Source: Eurosta solidaginis (taxonomy: Eukaryota > Arthropoda > Insecta > Diptera > Tephritidae). From it: a DNA stretch of 64,000 nucleotides. Positions 1 through 9,561 of the stretch are shown here, in pieces; within the stretch, counting starts at the first letter, position 1; each line of letters begins with the position of its first letter. The notes beneath the pieces are model-generated. The model was not told the origin of the DNA. It did no database searches and saw only the letters and a list, made by a program, of their open reading frames with translations. The DNA is taken from the NCBI RefSeq assembly GCF_040869045.1, contig NC_090319.1, forward strand, positions 345,010,302 through 345,074,301, in the 5' to 3' direction. The position numbers and the translations under genes are program-made.

Positions 1-644
1 CTTCAGCAACAAGGGAATCTAAATTATTTGTGATATGAACTGTGTTAGCATTTGCAATTGATATCACGGGCAATGCTTTGACTAATAATAAAAAACTGTG
101 TCGGCAAGAACACCAGCTGAGTAAAAGCACAGCGGCAAGTGTAAAGATGGAATTAAGCAAAGTACTTCGATTATCATGTTGGGTGGTTTGATTAGAACGC
201 CCTCTTCTATGATGCTTTTGATTTTTTTCGTATAAATTTACCGAGTTAATGTAATGTGTTGTGGCTTTTTTGGGATTTGTTTTTGTTGCTTTTTTACTTG
301 TTATATTATTTGTAGTGTTTGTTGTTGCTGTTAACTTGTTTATTAATGTAGTTTGCGTTCGTTTTATTGTTGCTACGTCTTTTAACGCAGCTGCCACTTT
401 ACCATAGCCCCTAAGCGTGATCGTAGGACTGTCAGCACTCGTAGCTTTCACACCAGCATTTATTTGAATTATTTTCTTCTTTAATATTGACGCCACTGCT
501 AATGCTCCTCGCACTATTTGCTCGAACTTTGTTACTAAGTTAGTTTCACTGATGCTATGCTGATATGTTGCTGTGTCTTTTGTCCGTATGCCATTGTAGT
601 GCGAATTTGTTGTTGTTGCCGTTGCTGTTGATGTTACCAGAGCT
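1..644 (-). CDS. putative internal coding exon, runs off left edge
   Basis: Read on the minus strand, one frame stays open from base 655 to base 1 (218 codons) after a stop at 658-656. This is very unlikely by chance in DNA this AT-rich. The frame has no Met codon, so translation must start in another exon. An AG at 646-645 preceded by TTTAATTACTAAAT, with a branch-like CTAAA, could be the splice acceptor, putting the exon start at 644. The product begins with a Thr/Ala/Asn-rich stretch, then a mixed region, then a basic patch (KNQKHHRRGR, codons 144-153), then a hydrophobic segment at about codons 170-192 (SIFTLAAVLLLSW...) resembling a signal anchor or transmembrane helix, then a polar Asn-rich tail. 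I do not recognise the protein. It is probably a host gene for a membrane or secreted protein; unusual chance coding is the alternative. Confidence 0.55.
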
Positions 645-659
645 CTATTTAGTAATTAA

Positions 660-1108
660 ATACAAGGCCATATTAGCACATAACAAAAATTTCTCTTAGT
701 GCATTTCAAGTTGTGTTAGCCGGAAATGTTTCGCTGTTTGTTGGTGCAAAAATGAATGTTCTTGTTGTAATGTCGCGCTGTTTGTCCAAATGCTATACGA
801 ATATGTTCTTCCGGCAAAAAAAATTATGTTGAATCGTACATTCATCGCAGTATTTTGTAAGAGCTCTCAGTTACTTATTATATCGCTTTGATATAAAATG
901 AGGTAGAGGATTAACTATTTAATGGCCACTGGCTGTAATTCTGTCAATCAGATTATGACTGTCCATATGTTTCCGAAAGCAATGAATGAGTATCCTGAAG
1001 TAACCTTATTATTTGCTGTAATTAATACGCAGCATACATATATTTAAGTACATATATACATACATAACTTGATTTTCGATGGTGATGCGATATTAATGGC
1101 TGAAAAAT
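660..1108. other. AT-rich stretch without recognised feature
   Basis: If the frame to the left is an exon on the minus strand, this is the upstream intron side. It holds no recognisable coding frame, repeat unit or RNA gene. Confidence 0.4.
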
Positions 1109-1443
1109 ATTATGGAAAATATTAATTGTTATCAATTGTTTTTGTTTTATCGGCCTATTGATAAATGATACAAGGTTCGATTCGAGCTCAAGGCCAGGAC
1201 TATAAATTTTTCTAATGATAATTATTGTTTTTTTTTTTTAATTTTTCAATAATTGAAAAATTGTATTTTCATCATATTATGGAATATATTAATTGGTATC
1301 AATTGTTTTTGTTTTATCGGCCTATTGATAAATGATTTAAGAGGTTCGATTCGAGCTCAAGGCCAGAATTATAATTTTTTCTATTAATAATTATTGTTTT
1401 TTTTTTTTAATTTTTCAATAAGTAAAAAATTGTATTTTCATCA
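1109..1443. repeat. tandem duplication, two 167-bp units
   Basis: Two nearly identical units start at 1109 and 1276 with ATTATGGA. Each contains TTATCGGCCTATTGATAAAT, then GGTTCGATTCGAGCTC, then a T-tract and AATTGTATTTTCATCAT. The GGTTCGATTCG part resembles an RNA polymerase III B box. The unit is the left end of the larger inverted-ended element described next, so that end has been duplicated. Confidence 0.8.
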
Positions 1444-1593
1444 TCAGTACGCTTTGAAGGCTTACCACCCTTCGAAATAGATCTATCTGCACATGGCAGG
1501 TTGTCGGATAAATTTTCTACTTACTATTCCAGAAAAAAAATTAAAATTTGCAATTATTGAAAAATTAAAAATAAAATAAAATAAAAAAATTTT

Positions 1594-1941
1594 AAGCACT
1601 TTCTTTATATAAATGGACAAAAGTCAGCGAAAAATGTCTCCTTATATAAAGACACATTTTTGCTAAACTTTGATTTTTAAATTTTTACATAGAAATTACA
1701 AAAATATTTATGACAAGTAAGAATATAAATGTGGAGCGCACATTACATGGATTGGAAAGTTGGTAGGAAAGGAGATATTATTAGTCAATCAATTGCGCTC
1801 CACCTTTATATTTTTACTTCTCATAAATATTTTTGCCATTTCTATGTCAAAATTTAAAAATCAAAGTTTAGCAAAAATGTGTCTTTATATAAGGAGACAT
1901 TTTTCGCTGATTTTTGTTCATTTATATAAAGGAAGTGTTTA
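1594..1941. repeat. long inverted repeat (palindrome), ~147-bp arms
   Basis: The left arm 1594-1740 and right arm 1794-1941 are reverse complements with only scattered mismatches, separated by a 53-base loop. Shared landmarks include GTCTCCTTATATAAAGACAC and the inner boundary GTGGAGCGCA / TGCGCTCCAC. A transcript across it would form a long hairpin RNA. Confidence 0.88.
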
Positions 1942-1964
1942 CAATATTTTTATTTTATTTTTAT

Positions 1965-2830
1965 TTTCTCCTTTTCTTACACTTTCTCGGTGTCTTAAAC
2001 TATCTGTTAAGTTTTACGCTTGTAGCTCAATGAGAACTTACGTAAAAATCAATCCCAAATTCCCTCCGTTCGGTTTGATTTTTCTAAATATCTCATCCTG
2101 TGCGCCCCCTAGCGAAACTTTTGTATCGTGTTATCGGCTGTCATCGACCTCTGAATTAAGCTCTAAATATTTAGCCTCTAGCTAATCGGGAAGTTACTTA
2201 AAACCCGGTTTCAAATTTCGAAATTATTATCTAATTTTTTCGATCCGTGCGCCACCTAACGGAATTTTTTTCTCCTTTTGTTCCTTTGTCCGGTGTCTTA
2301 ACCTGTCTCTGAGGTTTCATGTTTGTAGCTCAATGAGAGGTTACTCAAAATCGATCCCAAAACACCAAATTTCCAAATTCTTATCTAAATATTTCGATCC
2401 GTGCGCCACCTAACGGAAGTTTTTCTCCTTTTCTTAAATTTTCTCGGCGTCTTATCCTATCTGTGAAATTCTACAGTTGTAGCTCAATGAGAACTTACAT
2501 AAAAATCAATCCCAAAATTCCCTCCGTTTCGTTTGATTTTTCTAAATATCTCAGTCCGTGCGCCGCCTAGCGAATCTTTTTGTATCGTGTCAGCGGCTGT
2601 CATCGACCTCTGAATTAAGTGTGAAATTTCAAGTCTCTAGCTCATCGAGAAGTTACCTAAAAGCTGGTTTGAAAATTTTCAAATTCTTATCAAATTATTT
2701 CGATCCGTGCGCAACCTAACGGATTGTGCGTTGTCACGGTGTTCTAACCTATGTGTAAAGTTCCACGTTTGTAGCTCAATGAGAAGTTACTTAAAAATCG
2801 ATTGCAAGATTTGTATGAAAAGCGGACAAA
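1965..2830. repeat. ~150-bp tandem array, about six degenerate units
   Basis: The motif TAGCTCAATGAGAAGTTAC and variants recur near 2025, 2172, 2328, 2480, 2636 and 2772. The motif GATCCGTGCGCCACCTAACG and variants recur near 2097, 2245, 2395, 2552 and 2703. Spacing is about 136-157 bp. Alternate units are more alike (the TTTGTATCGTGT, then CTGTCATCGACCTCTG block occurs in every second to third unit), which suggests higher-order expansion. Confidence 0.8.
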
Positions 2831-3049
2831 CATTCAACCGACCTAATATAAAGGAAGTAAAAAACAATAATTATCATTAGAAAAAATATTCTTCTGACCT
2901 TGAGTTGGAATCGAACCTTGAATCATTAATGGTTATATCTAATAAATAAATTTGGTAGGTACTAGTAAATTCTGAGTTTATTTCATACATAATCTTGGAT
3001 CCTACTATGTAGTTCAATTCTGAACTGGCACTAAACTATCGCCGTTCTC

Positions 3050-3639
3050 TTCGAGAGATGGCCTAACAGAAACTGCATTACAAATGAACGCGCTAGGCTG
3101 GGGAAAACCAGGCAGATTCTTCCCGGCCAAGAACGTTTAGGTACGCCTCTGTCCATATGCAAGCTAATGCTAAAGAACACATCCACCGTCAAGTCGACGA
3201 AAAATGGCTACAAACAACGGGGTGTCGAACATCGAAGGAAACCTGGCCAAAGTCACGTGTACAACCTAAGTAGGGATATAATTTCTACACCTGTGGGGGC
3301 ACTAACTGGTTTTTGCCTTATAGGTAGGCATGCAGAAAGGTTAGAAGCGCCTTAACGTCGATGCTGTAGAAGTTGTAAAGAGGATGAGGAGGAGGAAACG
3401 ATGGTTCACCTCATCTGCAACTGCCCGAAACTAAACCGAGCATGTCAGCGCTTACTGGTGCTCCATTTCTAGATAATCTGAGCCAGGTTGTGGAGCATGA
3501 CGGCAAGGAGCTGGTAGCTATTATCAGGTCTTCAAATGGTTCGAAGAGGAAAGGTAATGGTGTATTTTCGTAGTATTACAATGAGCATAATATCGCTGGC
3601 CTAAGTGTGCCCTCGGGCAGAGAACTCAACCTAACCTAT
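3050..3639 (+). pseudogene. 3' end of RNase H-type non-LTR retrotransposon (I/LOA-like)
   Basis: Translations in shifting frames give the C-terminal end of a LINE ORF2: a Thr-rich linker, then ALTGFCLIGRHAERL, then a Cys/His motif in the frame CRSCKEDEEEETMVHL, ending ICNCPKLNR (C-x2-C-x10-H-x4-C). The same block, in a related sequence, ends the minus-strand LINE at 36.8-37.1 kb. Stops and frameshifts break the frame, for example after GRHAERLEAP at about 3353. The copy ends in CAACCTAACCTA at 3627-3639, the same kind of tail seen on other LINE ends in this window. It is 5'-truncated and dead. Confidence 0.7.
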
Positions 3640-3734
3640 ATAAACATGGATTGTGACTGTTAAAAGTTTCATTTTAAAAATCGCGTTTAAGTAATTATTT
3701 TTCGAGTTTTTTAATTTGATGGCATAATCGAGTT

Positions 3735-3965
3735 AAGTTAGGTTTAAATGGCCGGCCCGTGAGGATCTCACATAGACTGAATCAGTCCTTAGTGGTAGCA
3801 GAAGTTTGCTCAACAACCAAATAGAAAACCCCTCTCAGAAGCCAGGACCTATGTTATAAAATCCGTTTCTTTGCAAATACTAGAAGCTTTCTAAGACCGC
3901 TCCTAATAACTATGGAGCGCAAGGTAATAACACAAAAGGTGGCTGACCGTTTTCTCCTCCAACTT
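3735..3965 (-). pseudogene. 3' end of a second RNase H-type LINE family, inverted
   Basis: The sequence GGCCGGCCCGTGAGGA, the CTCACATAGACTGA block and CCAGGACCTATGTTATAAAA match the 3' end of the minus-strand LINE at 51.2-51.9 kb. Its 3' boundary is a degraded TTAGGTTT at about 3738-3745. It lies head to head with the plus-strand copy that follows, so two fragments of one family are juxtaposed. Confidence 0.65.
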
Positions 3966-4009
3966 TTACTTCTGTTCTGCTGTTTACTGTGTCATCCAGA
4001 AATAAGTAG

Positions 4010-4760
4010 ATCCTACAGGCTGCCAGGTCACTGCAGTGTCTTTCAGGTGGAAATTGTAGCCGTGAAGAAGAAGAAACATTTTGGAGAAAGCGTGATTTAG
4101 CTTGAGTCGTGTCAATATATATATTGATAGTCAGGCGGCGATTAAGGCAATAAACCACTCAGTTCTTCATCAAGAAGTGTTCTGAAATGCAAAGACCACA
4201 CATTTATACAGATTCCCGGCCATAAAGGTATAGAAGGTAACAAAAAGGCCGTTGAGTTGGCAAAAGAGGGTGTAGCACTCGATGATTCCATGGTAGACGT
4301 CCCATCTCATTCGGGAGAAATCAAAAGAAGATATGAGTTGCATAAATGCGTCAAGCAGGAAGGGCGAGGACAGAATCGCGGATTGCAAAATTTCTAAGAT
4401 AATTTTCAAACTCTATGACGCTAGACTTTTGTCTCTCAAGACACATGCCTTAAAGCTCTCGAAAGGCACACTAACTGAACACTGCCTTCAAACATCATAT
4501 GCTTATAAATTAGACATCATCAGTAACAGCAGATTTAGGATGTGCGAGCTCGAGCGAGAAAATGCTCCAGCTATTAGGTGCGGCAGAGTTATCAGATCTC
4601 GTGGTAGGAACTTCTTGCATTTGCCTAGAGGATAACGTTATTCTTTAACATAAGGCCTGGTGCCTAATTTTAGTTCGTCGTCAAACACGTTCTGGTAACA
4701 TTATGGACGCGTTCATTCCATGTGAGGTCTTTATTGACCGGACAGTTCAACCTAACCTAA
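4010..4760 (+). pseudogene. RNase H domain and 3' end of I/LOA-like LINE
   Basis: Frames read through shifts give an RNase H domain: CSVFQVEIVAV (E of the active site), then IYIDSQAAIKAI (D), then IPGHKGIEGNKKAVELA (the GH...GN..A block). This is followed by a C-terminal region with LTEHCLQTSYAYKLDIISNS and RFRMCELERENAP, matching the family at 51.3-51.9 kb. The first catalytic block (YTDGS) is missing. The 3' end is CAACCTAACCTAA at 4748-4760. Several frameshifts make it non-functional. Confidence 0.75.
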
Positions 4761-4790
4761 CGAAATACAATGCAATAAATAATTACAAGG

Positions 4791-5070
4791 GGTGATATAC
4801 CTCTTAGAAGATTAAGGAGGAGCTTCTCTTCCGCTTTGCGTTGTGCTCCTTTTAATTTTTCCTACAAATTGACGGGGCGGATCCTACATGTTTAACGCCG
4901 ACTCCGAACGGCATCTGCAAGGCTTACGAGATTTCCCTGAGAAGCTTTTCATGGAAGAAATACACTCTAAGTGTTTTCCAAATAACTGCCCAGTGACGAC
5001 CCCCCTCAGAAAAACTTATTTCTGATCGAACAAATTAGTTTCTAAATTTTTGATATTGCTTTCCCGCGAT
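4791..5070 (-). mobile_element. tRNA-derived SINE, degraded, minus strand
   Basis: Matches the SINE family best seen at 46.1 and 47.5 kb. Recognisable blocks are GAGCTTCTCTTCCGC, GTGCTCCTTTTAATTTT, GCCGACTCCGAACGGCATCT, and a CACTCTAAGTG block followed by the start of the tRNA-like head near 5060. It is strongly diverged, with the head largely lost. Confidence 0.65.
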
Positions 5071-5615
5071 AGAAATAAATGTGCAAGGAAATCTTAAATA
5101 AGGGTGTTAAATTTTTTTTTTTATAAAAATAGGTGTGTATTATGGCGGGTCGATTGAAAATCGTATTCCAGGGATCAAAATAAGAAACTTTGCCGAAGGA
5201 ACCATACCTCTAAAACGAATTCTGATGTCCCCCAATTTGGGTCGAACTTTTGGGTAGGGGCAAATTTTGAAAAATCCCACTTTGACCCATTTAGAGTGCT
5301 CCAATCGAGTCCAAATGTATGACCGACCCCCATTAACTTTGGAGGCCCGACCCACCGATGCCAGTGGGACACCCCCTGGAACCCCCTGGGGGTTCACCAT
5401 ACAAACATTTCAAAAAATCGCCGGTTTTGCATTTTACATAAAAAAATCATCGAAATGCCTATGTTTTTTCTTTATTTTTATTTATTTATTTATAATAATA
5501 TTTATTATTTATTTATAATAATATCTATTTTATCTCTTAAGAAATTTATTTAGTCAGAACATATGTAAATGAAAAAATTAATTTAAGTGAGTTATAGAAA
5601 AGAAACTAAAAAAAA

Positions 5616-8350
5616 TTATTGTTTGAAGTCTTTTTTACTTTCATGTCTGAGCAATTTCGCACGGCTCTCTAATGTCGTCGCCATAAGAGCCTCTACATTT
5701 TCCGGTATAACCCGTTTGGAAACGCTAGCTAGCAATTGAACATGTCGTTCCTTTCCTTGTATGTGTGATGGAGTTTTTGGATTATTAAACGGTGGATCAT
5801 CTTGATTTAAATATTCTTTCAATGTATCGTACGGAATTCTTCGCGTGAATGGTGGTTCATATACGATATTTATATCATTCAAATTGATCATTTCCATATA
5901 ACTTGTTCAATTAAAGTTTATATCTGGTTTTTTATAAACTCTAAGTTACATTGGCTCGTCAACATCGGTTCGATAGCGTAGAATTTTCTTGATGGCACAG
6001 TCGCGCTTTTCTTTGCTATCATCAAACAACATTGATAACAAGATATTTTCCGAATGCGCGTAATATGAATTATCTTTAATTACTTCATTGACAATTTTGC
6101 GTAAACGAGGTTCTAGAAATCGTGACCAACCAATGAACTTCAAAAATAATGCACTGCCGTACACGACAGAGCTGTAATACTTGATATTGAAGTACATTGG
6201 CACATAACATTTAATTATAAATTCAACCAGAATTCTTAAATTTGCATCTGGATTTTCCGTTGTCACATATAATCGCAATAATCGCAATAATCTAGCGGCC
6301 TTGGTGAGCCACCGAGAATGTACAATTTTCCCTGGTTTGATGTTAGCCAGATCCACCGGAACCACGCCGCTAGAAATTGCATGGGCCATGTCGTATAAGT
6401 ACTTCGAATCGGTGGAAAATTCAATTTTTTCTGGAGCAGGGGGCATATTTTGCAACTCAATTTTCTGGAAGCCGTCCACCACCTGAGAATATATAATAAT
6501 AAAATAATTAAAAATGGTTGACAATTATAATAAATAAGTGATAGCAATAACTTACCGGAAGTTCACAAGTTTCAATTTGACGGCTCAGTTTTCCGGTTGC
6601 CGATCTTGATCCAGTGCTGGTTGATTTATCCAAAGCTTCAAATAAATGCCGAAACGGAAGTTCGTTGAAGTGTAGAAGGCAAACGAACCAATGCAATGGT
6701 CTTTTTAACAGCAATTCGAATCGTCTTATAATTCCACCGTGTGGGCCAGCGTTTGTTGGCTCACCGTCAGTGCATATTCCAATTAATGCATCCAGTAATA
6801 TATTTTTATCGTTGAAAAAACCATTTAATTTGGTTGTTTTGTATTCAGCGGTTTCATGTTCCAGTCTTACGTAACCATTCAATCCAGAATTGGGTTCTCT
6901 CAAAATAACAAGATGAGGTTCTTTTACCATCCTAGTATGATACTTCTCATCAATTTTATATATCGTTAAAGTATCATCTTTTCTGCCACCGAATGAAAAC
7001 GCTAACCAATTGGTATCATCTAACCGTTTGCGAAGCACTTCTTGTCTGCATTTCTCTTTTTCTCTGCGAACTTTCGATTTATCCATGATGAGAGGTTTCC
7101 CATGCTTATCTTTAATTTTAAAATCTTGCAAAAGAGCGGTTCCCAATGCTGATGTTACTCTGTTAGGCAAACGAACCAATGCAATGGTCTTTTTAACAGC
7201 AATTCGAATCGTCTTATAATTCCACCGTGTGGGCCAGCGTTTGTTGGCTCACCGTCAGTGCATATTCCAATTAATGCATCCAGTAATATATTTTTATCGT
7301 TGAAAAAACCATTTAATTTAGTTGTTTTGTATTCAGCGGTTTCATGTTCCAGTCTTACGTAACCATTCAATTCAGAATTGGGTTCTCTCAAAATAACAAG
7401 ATGAGGTTCTTTTACCATTCTAGTATGATACTTCTCATCAATTTTATCTATCGTTAAAGTATCATCTTTTCTGCCACCGAATGAAAACGCTAACAAATTG
7501 GTATCATCTAACCGTTTGCGAAGCACTTCTTGTCTGCATTTCTCTTTTTCTTTGCGAACTTTCGATTTATCCATGATGAGAGGTTTCCCATGCTTATCTT
7601 TAATTTTAAAATCTTGCAAAAGAGTGGTTCCCAATGCTGATGCTACTCTGTCAGGCACACCAAATCTGTCACATACCAAGGCAAAGTTGAAACAATCGTA
7701 TCACTCTGTGTATTGTGAACTTGTGCTTCTATCCATATCTTATTGAACCGGTGGCGGTGCGTATGTTGAATCTTGGTATTTTGGCATTGATGACATAGAC
7801 GTTGCTCCTTGCTCTTCAGTTTCCATCATAAATGCATCCATTGTTAGTCTTCTCCGATTATGTTGATCGTGCATGAACTCTTTGAGGCGTTCGGGAACCC
7901 AGCCGCATGCACATGGAGCTGCCTTCAAAACGCATTTACATGTTCCAATGTAAAAAATTGTTTCTAGAGATTTTACGTACTCTGTAAATTGTTGGGTGTT
8001 GTTTCTTCTCTTGATTTGCTCTTGATACTTGTCACGCAATTTATTCAATTTATTAAATACCCTTTTTTCAGCATTATTTCCATACCAAGTTTTTCCCAAA
8101 TTGCAATGAAATTATCTTGTACTTGAATAGTGAATGATTTATGGGAAAACTTTTTTTGTTCTGTTTTAGCACGTTCGCTTAAGTAAAAATAATATCTCAA
8201 GATATCCAGATGGGTTTGTAAATTAAGATCAGTTAAATCAGTAGACACACCAAAAACAGTAACATCATGCTTGGGTATATGACTCATTGGGATTTCGATA
8301 GTTGTTGATGTAGTTGCTTCATCTTGCGGTGTAGAGGATGGTGGATTCAT
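5616..8350 (-). pseudogene. hAT-like transposase, intron-containing, decayed
   Basis: The frame starts at 8350 (MNPPSSTPQDEA). In order it shows a helical N-terminal part; a Cys-rich block (TCKCVLKAAPCACGW, near 7900) like the C.C...C.C region of a widespread uncharacterised arthropod/cnidarian protein family; FSFGGRKDDTL; ICTDGEPTNAG (acidic DG); CLLHFNELPFRHLF (resembling the hAT C-x2-H block); SRWLTKAARLLRL (resembling the hAT RW block); and a C-terminal PENIL-like segment, SENILLSMLFDD. A canonical 73-base intron at 6555-6483 (GTAAGT...TTCTCAG) joins CELP to VVDGFQ. Breaks: a frameshift near 8050-8100, in-frame stops near 7740, 7700, 5945 and 5907, and a 488-bp tandem duplication that disrupts the middle. 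Family assignment rests on motif order only. Confidence 0.75.
6678..7653. repeat. 488-bp tandem duplication inside the transposase
   Basis: Bases 6678-7165 and 7166-7653 are nearly identical, both starting AGGCA(A/C)AC. I counted about eight to ten differences (for example TTGGTTG/TTAGTTG, AATCCAGAATT/AATTCAGAATT), roughly 2 percent. The junction falls at CTCTGTTAGGCAAACG. The duplication repeats the region encoding from VASALGT to HWFVCL and breaks the reading frame. Confidence 0.92.
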
Positions 8351-8649
8351 TGTAAACTTTTTGATTTGGAATGGTCACTTCACTTATTATTTTTTTTTTA
8401 AATATTTTTTTATCTGAAATTAGCACTTCACACTTTGAGTTCTTCACAACGACTTAATGCATTCACAAAAACTGTTGCGTTATATATGGTCTACGAGACG
8501 AGGTAATAAGAATGAAATGGTAATTTAAATTCTACCTGCTGTGTCTTGTGGTGGCTTAAAAAAAACAACACAAGCAATTTTACGATCTGCAATTGCGTCA
8601 CAGTGATGCCTTGCTTTTAAAAGGGTTGTAAAAACGCTAATTTCTAATA
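8351..8649. other. subterminal region upstream of the transposase
   Basis: This 300-bp stretch lies between the transposase start and the right inverted repeat and presumably holds its promoter. The part 8523-8640, with CTACCTGCTGTGTCTTGTGG and GATCTGCAATTGCGTCACAG, is retained in the deleted copy at 39.6 kb, so it may be needed for mobilisation. No clear TATA box was identified. Confidence 0.4.
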
Positions 8650-9561
8650 ATTTTTTTTTAATTTCTTTTTTATTACTAAGTTAAATTCATTTTTTCATTT
8701 AAATATGTTCTGACTAAATAAATTTCTAAAGAGAAAAATAAACTCCAAAAAGAAAAAAACATAGGCATTTCGCTGATTTTTTCATATAAAGTGCAAAACC
8801 GGCGATTTTTTTAAATGTTTGTATGGTGTAGCCCCAGGGGTTCCAGGGAGTGTGCCACTGGCATCGGTGCGTCGGGCCTCCAAAGTTAGTGGGGGTCGGT
8901 CATACATTTGGACTCGATTGGAGCACTCTAAATGGGTCAAAGTGGGATTTTTCAAAATTTGCCCCTACCAAAAAGTTCAACCCAAATTGGGGGACATCAG
9001 AATTCGTTTTAGAGGTATGGTTCCTTCGGCAAAGTTTCTTATTTTGATCCTTAGAATATGATTTTCACAGAGCAATGGGTGATTTTTTTGCCTCCCCACA
9101 AATCGACTCGGCCTAGTGTTTATAGTTACGTAAGAACTAATTCCAATGTACCACTGCAGCTCCAACTAGTTTCAGACTAGTTCTAATTTTTTTGAAAAGT
9201 AGCTATCGTTGCGAAAACTTGCTCAAGGGGCCTCTTACTATCCTACTTACACATGTAAATTGGCTATAAATATTTAAGTATATACATACATACATACCCA
9301 ACAAAAATTGGCGTAAGCGGTTGTTAGCAATAAAGAATACTGGTTTCACTGCTGAAAGATGAACCTTAGAATAAGATAAAAGGAGTACATCATACGACTT
9401 ATAGTAAGGCCTTATTTTAGGTTTATTTGCGCACTAATAAGCTTTATCCCTAAGGTAAACCTAAACCATAAAAAATAAATGTTGCCTTAACTTAAAGGAT
9501 ACATGTCAAAAGGAATCTAGCTCTAGTCGATAAATTGTCGTTATATTTTTAGGAAACTTTG

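Larger units (their letters stand above)
1171..2919. mobile_element. inverted-ended repeat element with palindrome and satellite core
   Basis: The left end (1171-1230, duplicated at 1341-1400) and the right end (2859-2919) are inverted copies of about 60 bp: AAGGTTCGATTC, then CTCAAGG, then CTAATGATAATTATTG. Between them lie a 147-bp-arm palindrome (1594-1941) and a ~150-bp tandem array (about 1965-2830). There is no coding capacity; the 141-codon frame at 1760-2185 sits in palindrome and satellite and is not convincing. It resembles a foldback or satellite-carrying MITE-type element. I could not define a target duplication, and an inverted pair of SINE-like fragments around a satellite is the alternative. 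Confidence 0.5.
5141..9115 (-). mobile_element. hAT-like DNA transposon with ~465-bp terminal inverted repeats
   Basis: A 3975-bp element. Its ends are TATGGCGGGTCGA and TCGACTCGGCCTA, with flanking 8-bp direct repeats gtgtgtat (5133-5140) and gtgtttat (9116-9123), 7 of 8 matching. Left 5141-5610 and right 8650-9115 are inverted copies of each other through the GGTATGGTTCCTTCGGCAAA block, the GTGCCACTGGCATCGGTG block and the TATGTTCTGACTAAATAAAT block. The left end lacks about 30 terminal-proximal bases found in relatives. Inside is a decayed minus-strand transposase. An 8-bp duplication and the transposase motifs fit hAT; terminal repeats this long are unusual for hAT. Two deleted relatives are at 11.8 and 39.6 kb. 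Confidence 0.85.

Noticed and set aside
1760..2185. 141-codon plus frame
   Set aside because: It spans the palindrome loop, its right arm and the start of the tandem array; low-complexity Phe/Leu/Ser composition and no homology.
5140..5400. 86-codon minus frame at the left end of the hAT-like element
   Set aside because: It lies in the terminal inverted repeat and recurs, partly open, at 8.8 and 12.3 kb only because those repeats are homologous; non-coding.
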